A stretch of DNA of 64,000 bases from Streptomyces lunaelactis (GTDB lineage Bacteria; Actinomycetota; Actinomycetes; Streptomycetales; Streptomycetaceae). Positions 34,969-43,600 of this stretch are shown here, one piece after another (position 1 is the first letter of the stretch; the number at the start of each line of letters is the position of its first letter). The translations under genes were made by a program, and so were the position numbers. The notes beneath the pieces were generated by a model. It was not told the DNA's origin and did not search any database. It was given only the letters and a program-made list of their open reading frames with translations. Location of the stretch: positions 2,976,001 to 3,040,000 of the forward strand of contig NZ_CP026304.1 of assembly GCF_003054555.1 (NCBI RefSeq), given 5' to 3'.

Positions 34969-37664
34969 GCGGGAACAACAGATGCCATCGCCCCGGCTGT
35001 GAGGGCTCCTACGAGGACATGGGCGGCGGCGAGCTGTACTGCGACACATGCGGGCTCGCCCCCGTCGTCGCGTCGAACGGCATGGTGTCCTCGCCGCCCA
35101 CCGGCATCACCGGCGGCGGCCGCGACTCCGGCTCCGCACGGAGCAGTTCGCGCTCCTCACGGGCTTCGTCGCGCTCGGCGACCTCGCGCCGTTCCGTCTC
35201 CGGGCGGCTGTCGCGTTCGCTGTCGGGCATCGCCTCCTCCCGGTCGGTCTCGGTGCGCAGCTCCGGCGCCAGCACGAGCGCGTCGGGCCGCAACCGCCTG
35301 GGCGCCGGCCTGGTGTCCGTACCGGAGGTGCCGCGCCCCGAGCCGCGCGCGGCGGTGATGGAGAACCCCGAGGTCCCCGAGCGCAAGCGGTTCTGCTCGC
35401 GCTCCGACTGCGGGGCACAGGTGGGGCGTTCGCGCGGTGAGCGCCCCGGCCGTACGGAAGGCTTCTGCACCAAGTGCGGCCACCCGTACTCCTTCGTGCC
35501 GAAGCTCGCCGATGGCGACATCGTGCACGGGCAGTACGAGGTCGTGGGCTGTCTCGCCCACGGCGGCCTGGGCTGGGTCTATCTCGCGGTGGACCGCGCG
35601 GTCTCCGACCGCTGGGTCGTCCTGAAGGGTCTGCTGGACACGGGCGACCAGGACGCCATGGCCGCGGCGATCTCGGAGCGCCGCTTCCTCGCGGAGATCG
35701 AGCACTCCAACATCGTCCGCATCTACAACTTCGTCGAGCACCTCGACCAGCGCACCGGCTCCCTCGACGGCTACATCGTCATGGAGTACGTCGGCGGCAA
35801 GTCGCTGAAGGAGATCGCCAACGAGCGCCGGGACAAGGGCGGCAAGCGGGACCCGCTGCCGGTCGAGCAGGCGTGCGCGTACGGCATCGAGGCGCTGGAG
35901 GCGCTCGGCCATCTGCACAGCAGGAACCTGCTGTACTGCGACTTCAAGGTCGACAACGCCATCCAGCAGCAGGACCAGCTCAAGCTCATCGACATGGGCG
36001 CGGTCCGCAGGATGGACGACGACGAGTCCGCGATCTACGGCACGGTCGGCTACCAGGCCCCCGAGGTCGCCGAGGTCGGCCCGTCGGTGGCCTCCGACCT
36101 GTACACGGTCGCGCGGACGCTGGCCGTGCTGACCTTCGACTTCCAGGGGTACACGAATGTGTTCGTGGACTCCCTGCCGGACCCGGAGAACATCCAGGTC
36201 TTCCATACGTACGAGTCGTTCTACCGGCTGCTGGTGCGGGCGACGGACCCGGATCCGGCGCGGCGGTTCGCCTCGGCGCAGGAGATGGCGGAGCAGCTGA
36301 CGGGTGTGCTGCGGGAGGTCGTTGCGATCCAGACGGGCCGTCCGCGGCCGTCGCTGTCGACGCTGTTCGGGCCGGAACTGCGCGTCCCGGACACGCAGTT
36401 GTTCGCGGAGCTGACGGGGGACGTGTCGCAGCTGGGCGGGCGGGCTGTGGCCTCCTCGGGCCGTGGTCGCAGGCGGCAGCCCGCGGTCGCGTTGCACAGT
36501 GCCCCTACCGGTGCGCTCGCGGCGAACGGCTCCGGTGCCCCCGGCCCGTACGGCGGCGCCCCCGGCCGGCTGCCCCGCCCGGGCGTCCCCGGGTACGGCA
36601 CCGGAAACGGAGCCCCGGCAGCGGTTCCGTACGCGGCCACCCAGGCGGTCGTCCCGGCGCCCCGCAGCCCCCTCACCACGCCCCCGCCGCAGCCGGCACT
36701 CGCCCCGCATATCGCGGTGCTCGACGCGCGGGCGACCTCGCTCGCGCTGCCCGTGCCGCGCGTCGACCCGGACGACCCCAACGCCGGCTTCCTCGCCGGC
36801 CTCCTGGCCTCGGCGCCGGCCGAGCTGATCGCCGCGCTGCACTCCACGGCGGCGAGCTCCCCGGAGACGCGGCTGCGCGAGCTGCGCGCCCGGCTGGAGA
36901 TGCGCGAGCTGGACTCCGCCACCAGGGGGCTCGCGGCCCTGGAGAACGAACATCCGGACGACTGGCGGGTCGTCTGGTATCGCGGTCTCACCTCGCTGGT
37001 GACCGGGGAGAACGAGATCGCGGCGCTCTCCTTCGACGCGATCTACGACGCGTTCCCCGGCGAGCCCGCCCCCAAGCTGGCGCTCGGCGTCTGCGCCGAG
37101 GTACTCGGCCAGCTGGACAATGCCGCGGAGTACTACCGCCTAGTGTGGACGACCGACCCGAGCTATGTCAGTGCCGCGTTCGGCCTGGCCCGGGTGCAGA
37201 TCGCGGCGGGCGACCGGACCGGAGCCGTACGGACGCTGGAGTCGGTGCCTGAGGCTTCGATCCACTACACGGCGGCGCGGGTCGCGGCCGTACGGGCGAG
37301 GCTGCGGCGACGCGCCGCGCACGACCCCCTGATCGACGACCTGTCGGCGGCCGCCGCGCAGGTGGACGCCCTGAAGGACTTCGGTATGGACGCGGTGCGC
37401 CGCGAGCAGTTGTCCACAGAAGTACTCGGGACGGCCCTCGACTGGGTACTCTCCGGTAGTCCCGGAGCCCGGCCGTCCGTACCGAACGCACCGACCATTC
37501 CGAGCGCACCCACCGTGCTGCTCGGCAGTGAACTGGACGAGCGCGGCCTGCGCTTCGGGCTGGAACGCTCCTACCGGGTGCTCGCCCGGCTCGCCCAGCG
37601 CGGCGAGGAGCGGATGGACCTGGTGGAGCGGGCGAACCGCTTCCGCCCCCGGACGTGGGTGTGA
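34965..37664 (+). CDS. pknG: PknG-type serine/threonine kinase with zinc ribbon and TPR domain
   Basis: An 899-residue soluble kinase with PknG architecture. In order: an extra N-terminal zinc ribbon (Cys7, 12, 26, 29), a Ser/Arg-rich linker (about 55-110), a rubredoxin-like module (Cys144, 149, 168, 171), the kinase domain (about 187-440; Gly-rich loop LAHGGLGWVYLAVD, Lys221, catalytic Asp326 in YCDFKVDN, metal Asp343 in DMG instead of DFG), a proline-rich linker, and a C-terminal TPR region (about 600-890). In mycobacteria PknG phosphorylates the FHA protein GarA in response to amino acids. GTG 34965, with AGGGGGGA before it, overlaps the preceding stop. Phosphatase and FHA genes follow. 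Confidence 0.92.
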   Translation: MSGNNRCHRPGCEGSYEDMGGGELYCDTCGLAPVVASNGMVSSPPTGITGGGRDSGSARSSSRSSRASSRSATSRRSVSGRLSRSLSGIASSRSVSVRSSGASTSASGRNRLGAGLVSVPEVPRPEPRAAVMENPEVPERKRFCSRSDCGAQVGRSRGERPGRTEGFCTKCGHPYSFVPKLADGDIVHGQYEVVGCLAHGGLGWVYLAVDRAVSDRWVVLKGLLDTGDQDAMAAAISERRFLAEIEHSNIVRIYNFVEHLDQRTGSLDGYIVMEYVGGKSLKEIANERRDKGGKRDPLPVEQACAYGIEALEALGHLHSRNLLYCDFKVDNAIQQQDQLKLIDMGAVRRMDDDESAIYGTVGYQAPEVAEVGPSVASDLYTVARTLAVLTFDFQGYTNVFVDSLPDPENIQVFHTYESFYRLLVRATDPDPARRFASAQEMAEQLTGVLREVVAIQTGRPRPSLSTLFGPELRVPDTQLFAELTGDVSQLGGRAVASSGRGRRRQPAVALHSAPTGALAANGSGAPGPYGGAPGRLPRPGVPGYGTGNGAPAAVPYAATQAVVPAPRSPLTTPPPQPALAPHIAVLDARATSLALPVPRVDPDDPNAGFLAGLLASAPAELIAALHSTAASSPETRLRELRARLEMRELDSATRGLAALENEHPDDWRVVWYRGLTSLVTGENEIAALSFDAIYDAFPGEPAPKLALGVCAEVLGQLDNAAEYYRLVWTTDPSYVSAAFGLARVQIAAGDRTGAVRTLESVPEASIHYTAARVAAVRARLRRRAAHDPLIDDLSAAAAQVDALKDFGMDAVRREQLSTEVLGTALDWVLSGSPGARPSVPNAPTIPSAPTVLLGSELDERGLRFGLERSYRVLARLAQRGEERMDLVERANRFRPRTWV

Positions 37665-37667
37665 TTG

Positions 37668-39077
37668 ATGTCGTCGCAGATGCACCAGCCGGCCGCCAGG
37701 TCGACCTGCCCCAGTTGCGAGGAGCCCCTGGAGACGGGTGACTTGTTCTGCGGCGCGTGCGGGTACGACCTGTCGGCCGCGCCCGCAACGCCGGCCGACC
37801 GCCCCACCATCGCCATCGGCACGGCTGTCGAGTGGCCTACGGCCACCGGGACGGATACGGCGGGCACGCCCGCGCCGGCCCATCTGCCCGGCGATCTGCC
37901 GGGCACGGACTCGGGCGGCGGTCCGCTGTCGGCCTCGGCCGACGATCCGCTGTCAGCCTCGGCCGGCGGTCAACTGCCCGCATCAGCCGTGCGGTACGAC
38001 AGCCCGCCGGGACACGCCGCGCCGGCCGGAGCGAGCTCCCCCGCGGGCGGTGACTTCACGCTGCCCGCGCCCGAGGCGCGCAGCGCCGCCGCCCCCGACC
38101 CGCGCGCCGGGGCCCCCGTCACACCACCCCCGGCCGGCACCAAGCTCTGCGTGGCCTGCCGCGCCGGCCATGTCGACACCGACGGCTACTGCGAGAACTG
38201 CGGCCACGCCCAGCCCCGCGAACGCGACCACATGGAACAGGAGCTGGGCTCGGTCGCCGCGGTCAGCGACCGGGGACTGCGCCACCACCGCAACGAGGAC
38301 TCGTTCGCGGTCTCCTCCACGGCGCTGCCCGACGGCACACCGGCGATCGTCGCGATCGTCTGCGACGGCGTCTCGTCGGCGACCCGCCCCGACGAGGCCT
38401 CGGAGGCCGCAGCGAACGCGGCCAACGAAATGCTGCTGGAGTCCCTGCCACGCGGCACACACCCCCAGCAGGCCATGCACGAGGCGATCATCGCCGCCTC
38501 CGAGGCGGTCAACTCCCTTGCCATCGTGCCCGATCAGGGCCAGGCCATGGAGCACGACCCGCACCGCCATCAGAACGCGCCCGCGTGCACGATCGTCGGC
38601 GCGGTGGCCGCAGCCGGACTGCTCGTCGTCGGCTGGGTCGGCGACAGCCGTGCGTACTGGGTGCCCGACGACCGCAGCGGCCCGCCCGCCCGGCTCACCG
38701 AGGACGACTCCTGGGCGGCCCAGATGGTGGCGGCCGGCCTGATGAACGAGGCGGAGGCGTACGCCGACGAGCGCGCCCACGCCATCACGGGCTGGCTGGG
38801 AGCCGACGCGTACGAACTGGAGCCGCACACCGCTTCCTTCAAGCCGGACCGGCCCGGAGTGGTCGTGGTCTGCACGGACGGCCTGTGGAACTACGCGGAG
38901 GGCGCAGAGGAGATGGCCCGGGCCGTCCCGGCCGATGCCGCCGGCCGGCCGCTGCACAGCGCGCAGGTGCTGGTCGGCCATGCGCTCGACGGCGGGGGCC
39001 ACGACAACGTAACAGTGGCCGTCCTGCCGTTCGCCGTGCCTGAGCAAGGGGCAGGATCGGCCTACAACAGGGCTTGA
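37668..39077 (+). CDS. PP2C-family protein phosphatase with N-terminal zinc ribbons
   Basis: A 469-residue Mn/Mg-dependent Ser/Thr phosphatase. Two CxxC pairs at the N-terminus (Cys14/17 with 28/31) form a zinc ribbon, another set (Cys161/164 with 175/178) forms a second, and between them is a low-complexity linker of about 110 residues. The PP2C domain runs from about 195, with RNED (208-211), DGVSS (Asp233-Gly234), GWVGDSRAYWV, DGLWNYAEG and GHDNVTVAVLPF. It probably reverses PknG-type phosphorylation. The ATG is 3 bases after the kinase stop, with little ribosome site of its own, so translation is likely coupled. Confidence 0.93.
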   Translation: MSSQMHQPAARSTCPSCEEPLETGDLFCGACGYDLSAAPATPADRPTIAIGTAVEWPTATGTDTAGTPAPAHLPGDLPGTDSGGGPLSASADDPLSASAGGQLPASAVRYDSPPGHAAPAGASSPAGGDFTLPAPEARSAAAPDPRAGAPVTPPPAGTKLCVACRAGHVDTDGYCENCGHAQPRERDHMEQELGSVAAVSDRGLRHHRNEDSFAVSSTALPDGTPAIVAIVCDGVSSATRPDEASEAAANAANEMLLESLPRGTHPQQAMHEAIIAASEAVNSLAIVPDQGQAMEHDPHRHQNAPACTIVGAVAAAGLLVVGWVGDSRAYWVPDDRSGPPARLTEDDSWAAQMVAAGLMNEAEAYADERAHAITGWLGADAYELEPHTASFKPDRPGVVVVCTDGLWNYAEGAEEMARAVPADAAGRPLHSAQVLVGHALDGGGHDNVTVAVLPFAVPEQGAGSAYNRA

Positions 39078-39172
39078 GCCCCCATATGTCCGGCGAGTGT
39101 CCGACACGTCGTGCCCGCGGGACCCTGTGTCTTTTTTCTCTGCCCAAGTGGAGCCTCTAGGAGCCGATTCAG

Positions 39173-40531
39173 ATGGCCGTTTTCTCCAAATCCCAGGTGC
39201 CGCAGTTCTCCGTCGAGGTGTACCAGAACGAATATCTGCCGGAGGGCGGCCGCGAGGTCAACGCGATCGTCACGGTGACCTCCACGGGCGGCGGCACCAG
39301 CGGCGGGGCGCCGCTCCTCGGAGCATCGCCCTCCCCCTCGTACATACCTGGACAGGCGCCGGGTGCCGCCGTGGTGATCATGGTCGACTGTTCCGGTTCG
39401 ATGGACTATCCGCCGACCAAGATGCGCAATGCCCGTGATGCCACGGCCGCCGCCATCGACACCCTGCGCGACGGTGTCGCCTTCGCGGTGGTCGCCGGTA
39501 CGCATGTCGCGAGCGAGGTCTACCCGGGAGACGGCCGGCTCGCGGTCGCCGATGCGCAGACCCGCGCTCAGGCCAAGGAGGCCCTGCGACGGCTCAGCGC
39601 GGGTGGCGGCACCGCGATCGGCACCTGGCTGCGGCTGGCCGACCGGCTCCTTTCCGGCTCCGATGTACCCATCCGGCACGGGATCCTGCTCACCGACGGC
39701 CGTAACGAGCACGAGGCGCCGGAGGATCTGCGGACCGCGCTCGAGGCCAACGCCGGCCGCTTCACCTGCGACGCCCGCGGGGTCGGCACCGACTGGGAGG
39801 TCAAGGAGGTCACCGGTATCGCGTCCGCGCTGCTCGGCACGGCCGACATCGTCGCCGACCCGACCGGTCTTGCCGCCGACTTCACCAGCATGATGGAGAA
39901 CGCGATGGGCAAGGAGATCGCGGACGTGGCGCTGCGGCTGTGGACGCCCGTCGGGGTGGAGATCAAGTTCGTCAAGCAAGTCGCGCCCACGGTCGAGGAG
40001 TTGACCGGACGGCGGACGGAGGCGGGACCGCGGGCCGGGGACTATCCCACCGGCTCCTGGGGCGACGAGTCCCGTGACTACCACGTGTGCGTACAGGTGC
40101 CGCAGGCCGGGATCGGCCAGGAGATGCTCGCGGCCCGGGTCTCGCTGATCATTCCGGCGGCGGACGGCGGCGCTCCGGAGGTGCTTTCACAGGGTCTGGT
40201 CAAGGCGGTGTGGACGGACGACATGGTCGCCTCCACGTCGATCAACCCGCAGGTCGCGCACTACACAGGTCAGGCCGAACTGGCACAAGTCATCCAACAG
40301 GGGCTTGATGCCCGCAAGTCCGGCGACTTCGACGGTGCGACCGCCAAACTCGGCCGTGCGGTACAGCTCGCGGCCGATTCGGGGAACAGGGATACTGCGA
40401 AACTCCTTTCGAAGGTGGTCGACGTCGTCGATGCGGCGACAGGTACTGTGCGACTGAAGGCGAAGGTCGCGGAGGCCGACGAGATGACCCTCGAAACGCG
40501 CTCCACGAAGACGGTCCGTGTGAAGAAGTAG
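39173..40531 (+). CDS. VWA-domain protein
   Basis: A 452-residue protein with an N-terminal beta domain (SQVPQFSVEVYQNEYLPEGG), a von Willebrand A domain with intact MIDAS (Asp72-x-Ser74-x-Ser76, VDCSGSMDYP) and a C-terminal helical tail (about 370-430). VWA domains bind proteins through a metal ion. ATG 39173 has AGGAGCC upstream. It lies 95 bases after the phosphatase on the same strand, in a gap that includes a T-rich run (about 39130) and could hold a second promoter. It may assemble the signalling proteins or be a phosphorylation target. Confidence 0.9.
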   Translation: MAVFSKSQVPQFSVEVYQNEYLPEGGREVNAIVTVTSTGGGTSGGAPLLGASPSPSYIPGQAPGAAVVIMVDCSGSMDYPPTKMRNARDATAAAIDTLRDGVAFAVVAGTHVASEVYPGDGRLAVADAQTRAQAKEALRRLSAGGGTAIGTWLRLADRLLSGSDVPIRHGILLTDGRNEHEAPEDLRTALEANAGRFTCDARGVGTDWEVKEVTGIASALLGTADIVADPTGLAADFTSMMENAMGKEIADVALRLWTPVGVEIKFVKQVAPTVEELTGRRTEAGPRAGDYPTGSWGDESRDYHVCVQVPQAGIGQEMLAARVSLIIPAADGGAPEVLSQGLVKAVWTDDMVASTSINPQVAHYTGQAELAQVIQQGLDARKSGDFDGATAKLGRAVQLAADSGNRDTAKLLSKVVDVVDAATGTVRLKAKVAEADEMTLETRSTKTVRVKK

Positions 40532-40593
40532 CAGGCAGAAACACCGAAGTGAAACGGCCCTCGGGCCGGACGAGGAGAGGGGGAAGCGCCGAC

Positions 40594-41913
40594 ATGCCGA
40601 CCTGCCCGAACGGACACCAGTCGGGTTCCGACGACTGGTGCGAGGTCTGCGGCCACCGCATGGCCGGTCCTGGCGCTCCCGCGGGTGCCGTACCGCCGCC
40701 GCCTCCCCCGCCACCGGCCTACGGATACCCGGGGCCCGGCGATCCCAACGCCACCGCCCAGGCCGAGCTCTGCCCGCAGTGCCGCACCCCGCGCGAGGCC
40801 ATGGCCCCGTTCTGCGAGGAGTGCCGGTACAACTTCCTGACGAACACGGCGACGTCGTACACCCCCGTGGCCCCGGCCCAGCAGCCCCCCGGGCTGAATC
40901 TCCCGCCGGGCTTCCAGTCCCAGCCCGCGCCGCCGCCGCCCGCGCAGCAGCAGCAGCGTGATCCGTACGAGTACCAGGGCTCGCGGCCCTCGCAGATGAA
41001 CCGGCCCGCCGAGCCGCTGATGAACGATCCCTCGGCCCAGCAGCAGCCCCCGCAGGGGTTCCCGCAGCCGCCGGGTCCGCCGATGCCGCCCGCCTTCCAG
41101 CAGCAGCCGGGTCCGCCGGCGCCGCCCGCGTACCAGCAGCAGCCGGGTCCGCCGGCGCCGCCCGCGTACCAGCAGCCGGGTCCGCCCGCACCGCAGCAGC
41201 CCCAGCAGACGGGCGACGACGACTGGATGCTGCCCCCGCCCTCGCAGGCCCAGGCACCGCAGGCGCCGCCGGCTCCCCAGGCGCCGCAGCGGCCGGACCA
41301 GTTCCAGCAGCAGGATCCCTTCCAGCAGCCGGATCCGTTCCAGCAGCAGGAGCCCTTCCGGCAGCAGGATCCGTTCCAGCAGCAGGCTCAACAGCAGGCG
41401 GTGCCACCGCAGTACACCCAGCAGCCCGGTCAGCCGCAGGGCCAACAGCCCGGCCAGCAGCCGGGTCAGCACCCTGGGCAGCAGCAGCCGCCGCAGTACC
41501 AGACTCCCGCCGGCTGGACCGCGGTCATCGCGCCCGACCGCGAGTACTTCCTGGCGATGATGCATCGCAGCGGCCCTGAGGCCACCGGCCTCAATCTGCC
41601 CGCGTACTCCCCCGAGCAGCACCTCCCGCTCACCGGGAACCAGATCGCCATCGGCCGCCGCCGGCAGTCCACCGGCGAGTCCCCCGAGATCGATCTGTCC
41701 GTACCGCCGGAGGACCCGGGCGTCTCGCACCAGCACGCGGTGCTGGTGCAGCAGCCCGACGGCTCGTGGGCCGTGGTCGACCAGAACTCCACCAACGGCA
41801 CCACGCTCAACGGCGCCGAGGACCCGATCCAGCCCTATGTGCCCATCCCGCTGAACGACGGCGACCGAGTCCATGTCGGCGCCTGGACCACGATCACTAT
41901 CCGGCGGGGCTAG
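40594..41913 (+). CDS. Zinc-ribbon and FHA-domain protein
   Basis: A 439-residue protein. Two CxxC zinc ribbons lie at the N-terminus (Cys4/16/19 region and the CPQCRTPREAMAPFCEEC stretch at about 66-83). A long glutamine/proline-rich linker follows (about 105-310), with repeats such as QQQPGPPAPPAY and DPFQQ. The C-terminal FHA domain (about 335-439) has IGRRR, SHQHAVL and NSTNGTTLNG, the residues that read phosphothreonine. I chose ATG 40594 because AGGAGAGGGGG precedes it. It is the last gene of the kinase/phosphatase run, so it is the natural reader of PknG output. Its stop overlaps the convergent methyltransferase gene by 4 bases. Confidence 0.93.
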   Translation: MPTCPNGHQSGSDDWCEVCGHRMAGPGAPAGAVPPPPPPPPAYGYPGPGDPNATAQAELCPQCRTPREAMAPFCEECRYNFLTNTATSYTPVAPAQQPPGLNLPPGFQSQPAPPPPAQQQQRDPYEYQGSRPSQMNRPAEPLMNDPSAQQQPPQGFPQPPGPPMPPAFQQQPGPPAPPAYQQQPGPPAPPAYQQPGPPAPQQPQQTGDDDWMLPPPSQAQAPQAPPAPQAPQRPDQFQQQDPFQQPDPFQQQEPFRQQDPFQQQAQQQAVPPQYTQQPGQPQGQQPGQQPGQHPGQQQPPQYQTPAGWTAVIAPDREYFLAMMHRSGPEATGLNLPAYSPEQHLPLTGNQIAIGRRRQSTGESPEIDLSVPPEDPGVSHQHAVLVQQPDGSWAVVDQNSTNGTTLNGAEDPIQPYVPIPLNDGDRVHVGAWTTITIRRG

Positions 41914-42917
41914 CCGCCCACGGCGGACGCCCAGCCGTTCGAGCGCCCGAGCGGCCAGGCGTACGGCCCCTCGGGGTCGTCCAGCCAGGCCCACTGGTGG
42001 CCCCCGCTCACGGTGACCCCGAACCGGTCCCGCAGCGGGCGCCGCTCGCGCTCCCACAGCGAGAGGGCCTCGTGCGGGTCCAGGCTGCCCGCGGTCAGCG
42101 TCAGCAGGAAGCGGAAGAGTTCGTTCTCGATCGCGCGCCTCGGCAGCCCGCCGATATGCCCCTCCCGGGGCAGCTCGCCGCCGCGCAGCGGTACGAAGTA
42201 CGCGGACGTGCGCAGAAAGCGGCCCTCCGCGCTTCTGCCGTGGCTGTCTTCGCGTACCCCCAGCGCGATCAGCCCGGTGGAGAGCGGGGCCAGGATCCGC
42301 GCCCCCGGCCTGCACTGCGGCAGCCAGTCGAACGGCACCGACGGCAGCGTGCAGGTCGCGATGATGCGGTCGAAGGGCGCGCGCTCCGGGCAGCCGCGCG
42401 CGCCGTCGCCGGTGACCACCGTGGGGTGGTACCCGGCGGCCGCCAGATGCGTCCGCGCCGACTCGGTGATCTCCGTGTCCAGATCGACGGTCGTCACCAG
42501 GTCGTCGCCGAGCCGGTGCGCGAGCAGCGCGGCGTTGTAGCCGGTGCCCGCGCCGATCTCGAGTACCGCGTTCCCCTCCCGTACCTCCAGCTCCTCGAGC
42601 ATCGAGGCCATGAGCGAGGGCTGGCTGCTGGAGGAGACCAGCTCGCCATCGCGCACGCGGGTGGCGAGCGGCCCGTCCACGTACGCCCCGCGCAGCCAGC
42701 GCGCCCGCCGCACGGGGTCGGGATCCTCGCACCACAGGCGCTCGTACGCACCCGTCCTGCTCGCGAAGTAGTACGGCACGAACAGATGCCGGGGCACCTC
42801 TTCGAAGGCCGTCCGCCAGGCCGGGTCGGCCAGCCCGCCGCCCGCCACGATCTCCCGCACCAGCGACCGCCGCGCCACGGCCGCGGGCTCGGCGAACCGG
42901 TCCACGTGCACTCCCAT
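41910..42917 (-). CDS. Protein-L-isoaspartate O-methyltransferase-like protein
   Basis: A 335-residue SAM methyltransferase of the PCMT family. The SSSSQPSLMASMLEEL motif and SAM motif VLEIGAGTGYNAALLA match PCMT; the C-terminal 130 residues are an extension not present in the classical enzyme (about 220 residues). PCMT repairs isoaspartyl residues, but actinobacteria also have paralogues that modify other targets. It starts at ATG 42917, divergent from the globin gene with 99 bases between. Confidence 0.85.
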   Translation of the reverse strand: MGVHVDRFAEPAAVARRSLVREIVAGGGLADPAWRTAFEEVPRHLFVPYYFASRTGAYERLWCEDPDPVRRARWLRGAYVDGPLATRVRDGELVSSSSQPSLMASMLEELEVREGNAVLEIGAGTGYNAALLAHRLGDDLVTTVDLDTEITESARTHLAAAGYHPTVVTGDGARGCPERAPFDRIIATCTLPSVPFDWLPQCRPGARILAPLSTGLIALGVREDSHGRSAEGRFLRTSAYFVPLRGGELPREGHIGGLPRRAIENELFRFLLTLTAGSLDPHEALSLWERERRPLRDRFGVTVSGGHQWAWLDDPEGPYAWPLGRSNGWASAVGG

Positions 42918-43016
42918 GCCTCCACTGTCCTGCGCCGCCGCCCTGTAGGCGAGCACCCGAACGGGGATGGTCCTAGGCCTGAGGTCCTCGGCCACCGGGT
43001 CTGAGACGATGGACGG

Positions 43017-43421
43017 GTGAATGAGATTCCGCGCGGCACCCTTCAGGAGCAGACCTTCTACGAGCAGGTCGGCGGCGAGAAGACCTTCCGGCGCCTCGTC
43101 CACCGCTTCTACCAGGGCGTCGCCGAGGACCCGGTGCTGCGGCCGATGTACCCGGAGGAGGATCTGGGTCCGGCCGAGGAGCGGCTCGTTCTCTTCCTGA
43201 TCCAGTACTGGGGCGGCCCCCGCACCTACAGCGACCACCGCGGCCACCCCCGGCTGCGGATGCGCCACGCGCCGTTCACCGTCGACCGGGCCGCGCACGA
43301 CGCCTGGCTGAAGCACATGCGTACGGCCGTCGACGAGCTGGGCCTGTCCGAGGAGCACGAGCAGACCCTGTGGAAGTACCTCACCTACGCCGCGGCCTCC
43401 ATGCTGAACGCCGCCGACTGA
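43017..43421 (+). CDS. Group II truncated haemoglobin
   Basis: A 134-residue GlbO-type globin. It has [20 protein letters not shown], then [23 protein letters not shown] with the proximal His in the RMRHAPF context and [10 protein letters not shown]. Such globins bind O2 and can detoxify NO or peroxide. The GTG start overlaps the out-of-frame ATG downstream by one base; the ribosome site is weak. Confidence 0.92.
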   Translation: MNEIPRGTLQEQTFYEQVGGEKTFRRLVHRFYQGVAEDPVLRPMYPEEDLGPAEERLVLFLIQYWGGPRTYSDHRGHPRLRMRHAPFTVDRAAHDAWLKHMRTAVDELGLSEEHEQTLWKYLTYAAASMLNAAD

Positions 43422-43600
43422 GCGCCGCCGAACACCGAGTACTGAGCGCCACTGCGTGAGCACCGCGAACTGAACACGCGGCCCCGGATACCGGTCACGA
43501 TCGGGTCAAGGTCGCCCCGCAAGCGGTTTCCACAGACCGGTGCACTCTGAAAGCATCAGGTCACGGCGTCGGGGGGCGCGCACAGACCGCTGGGGGACGG

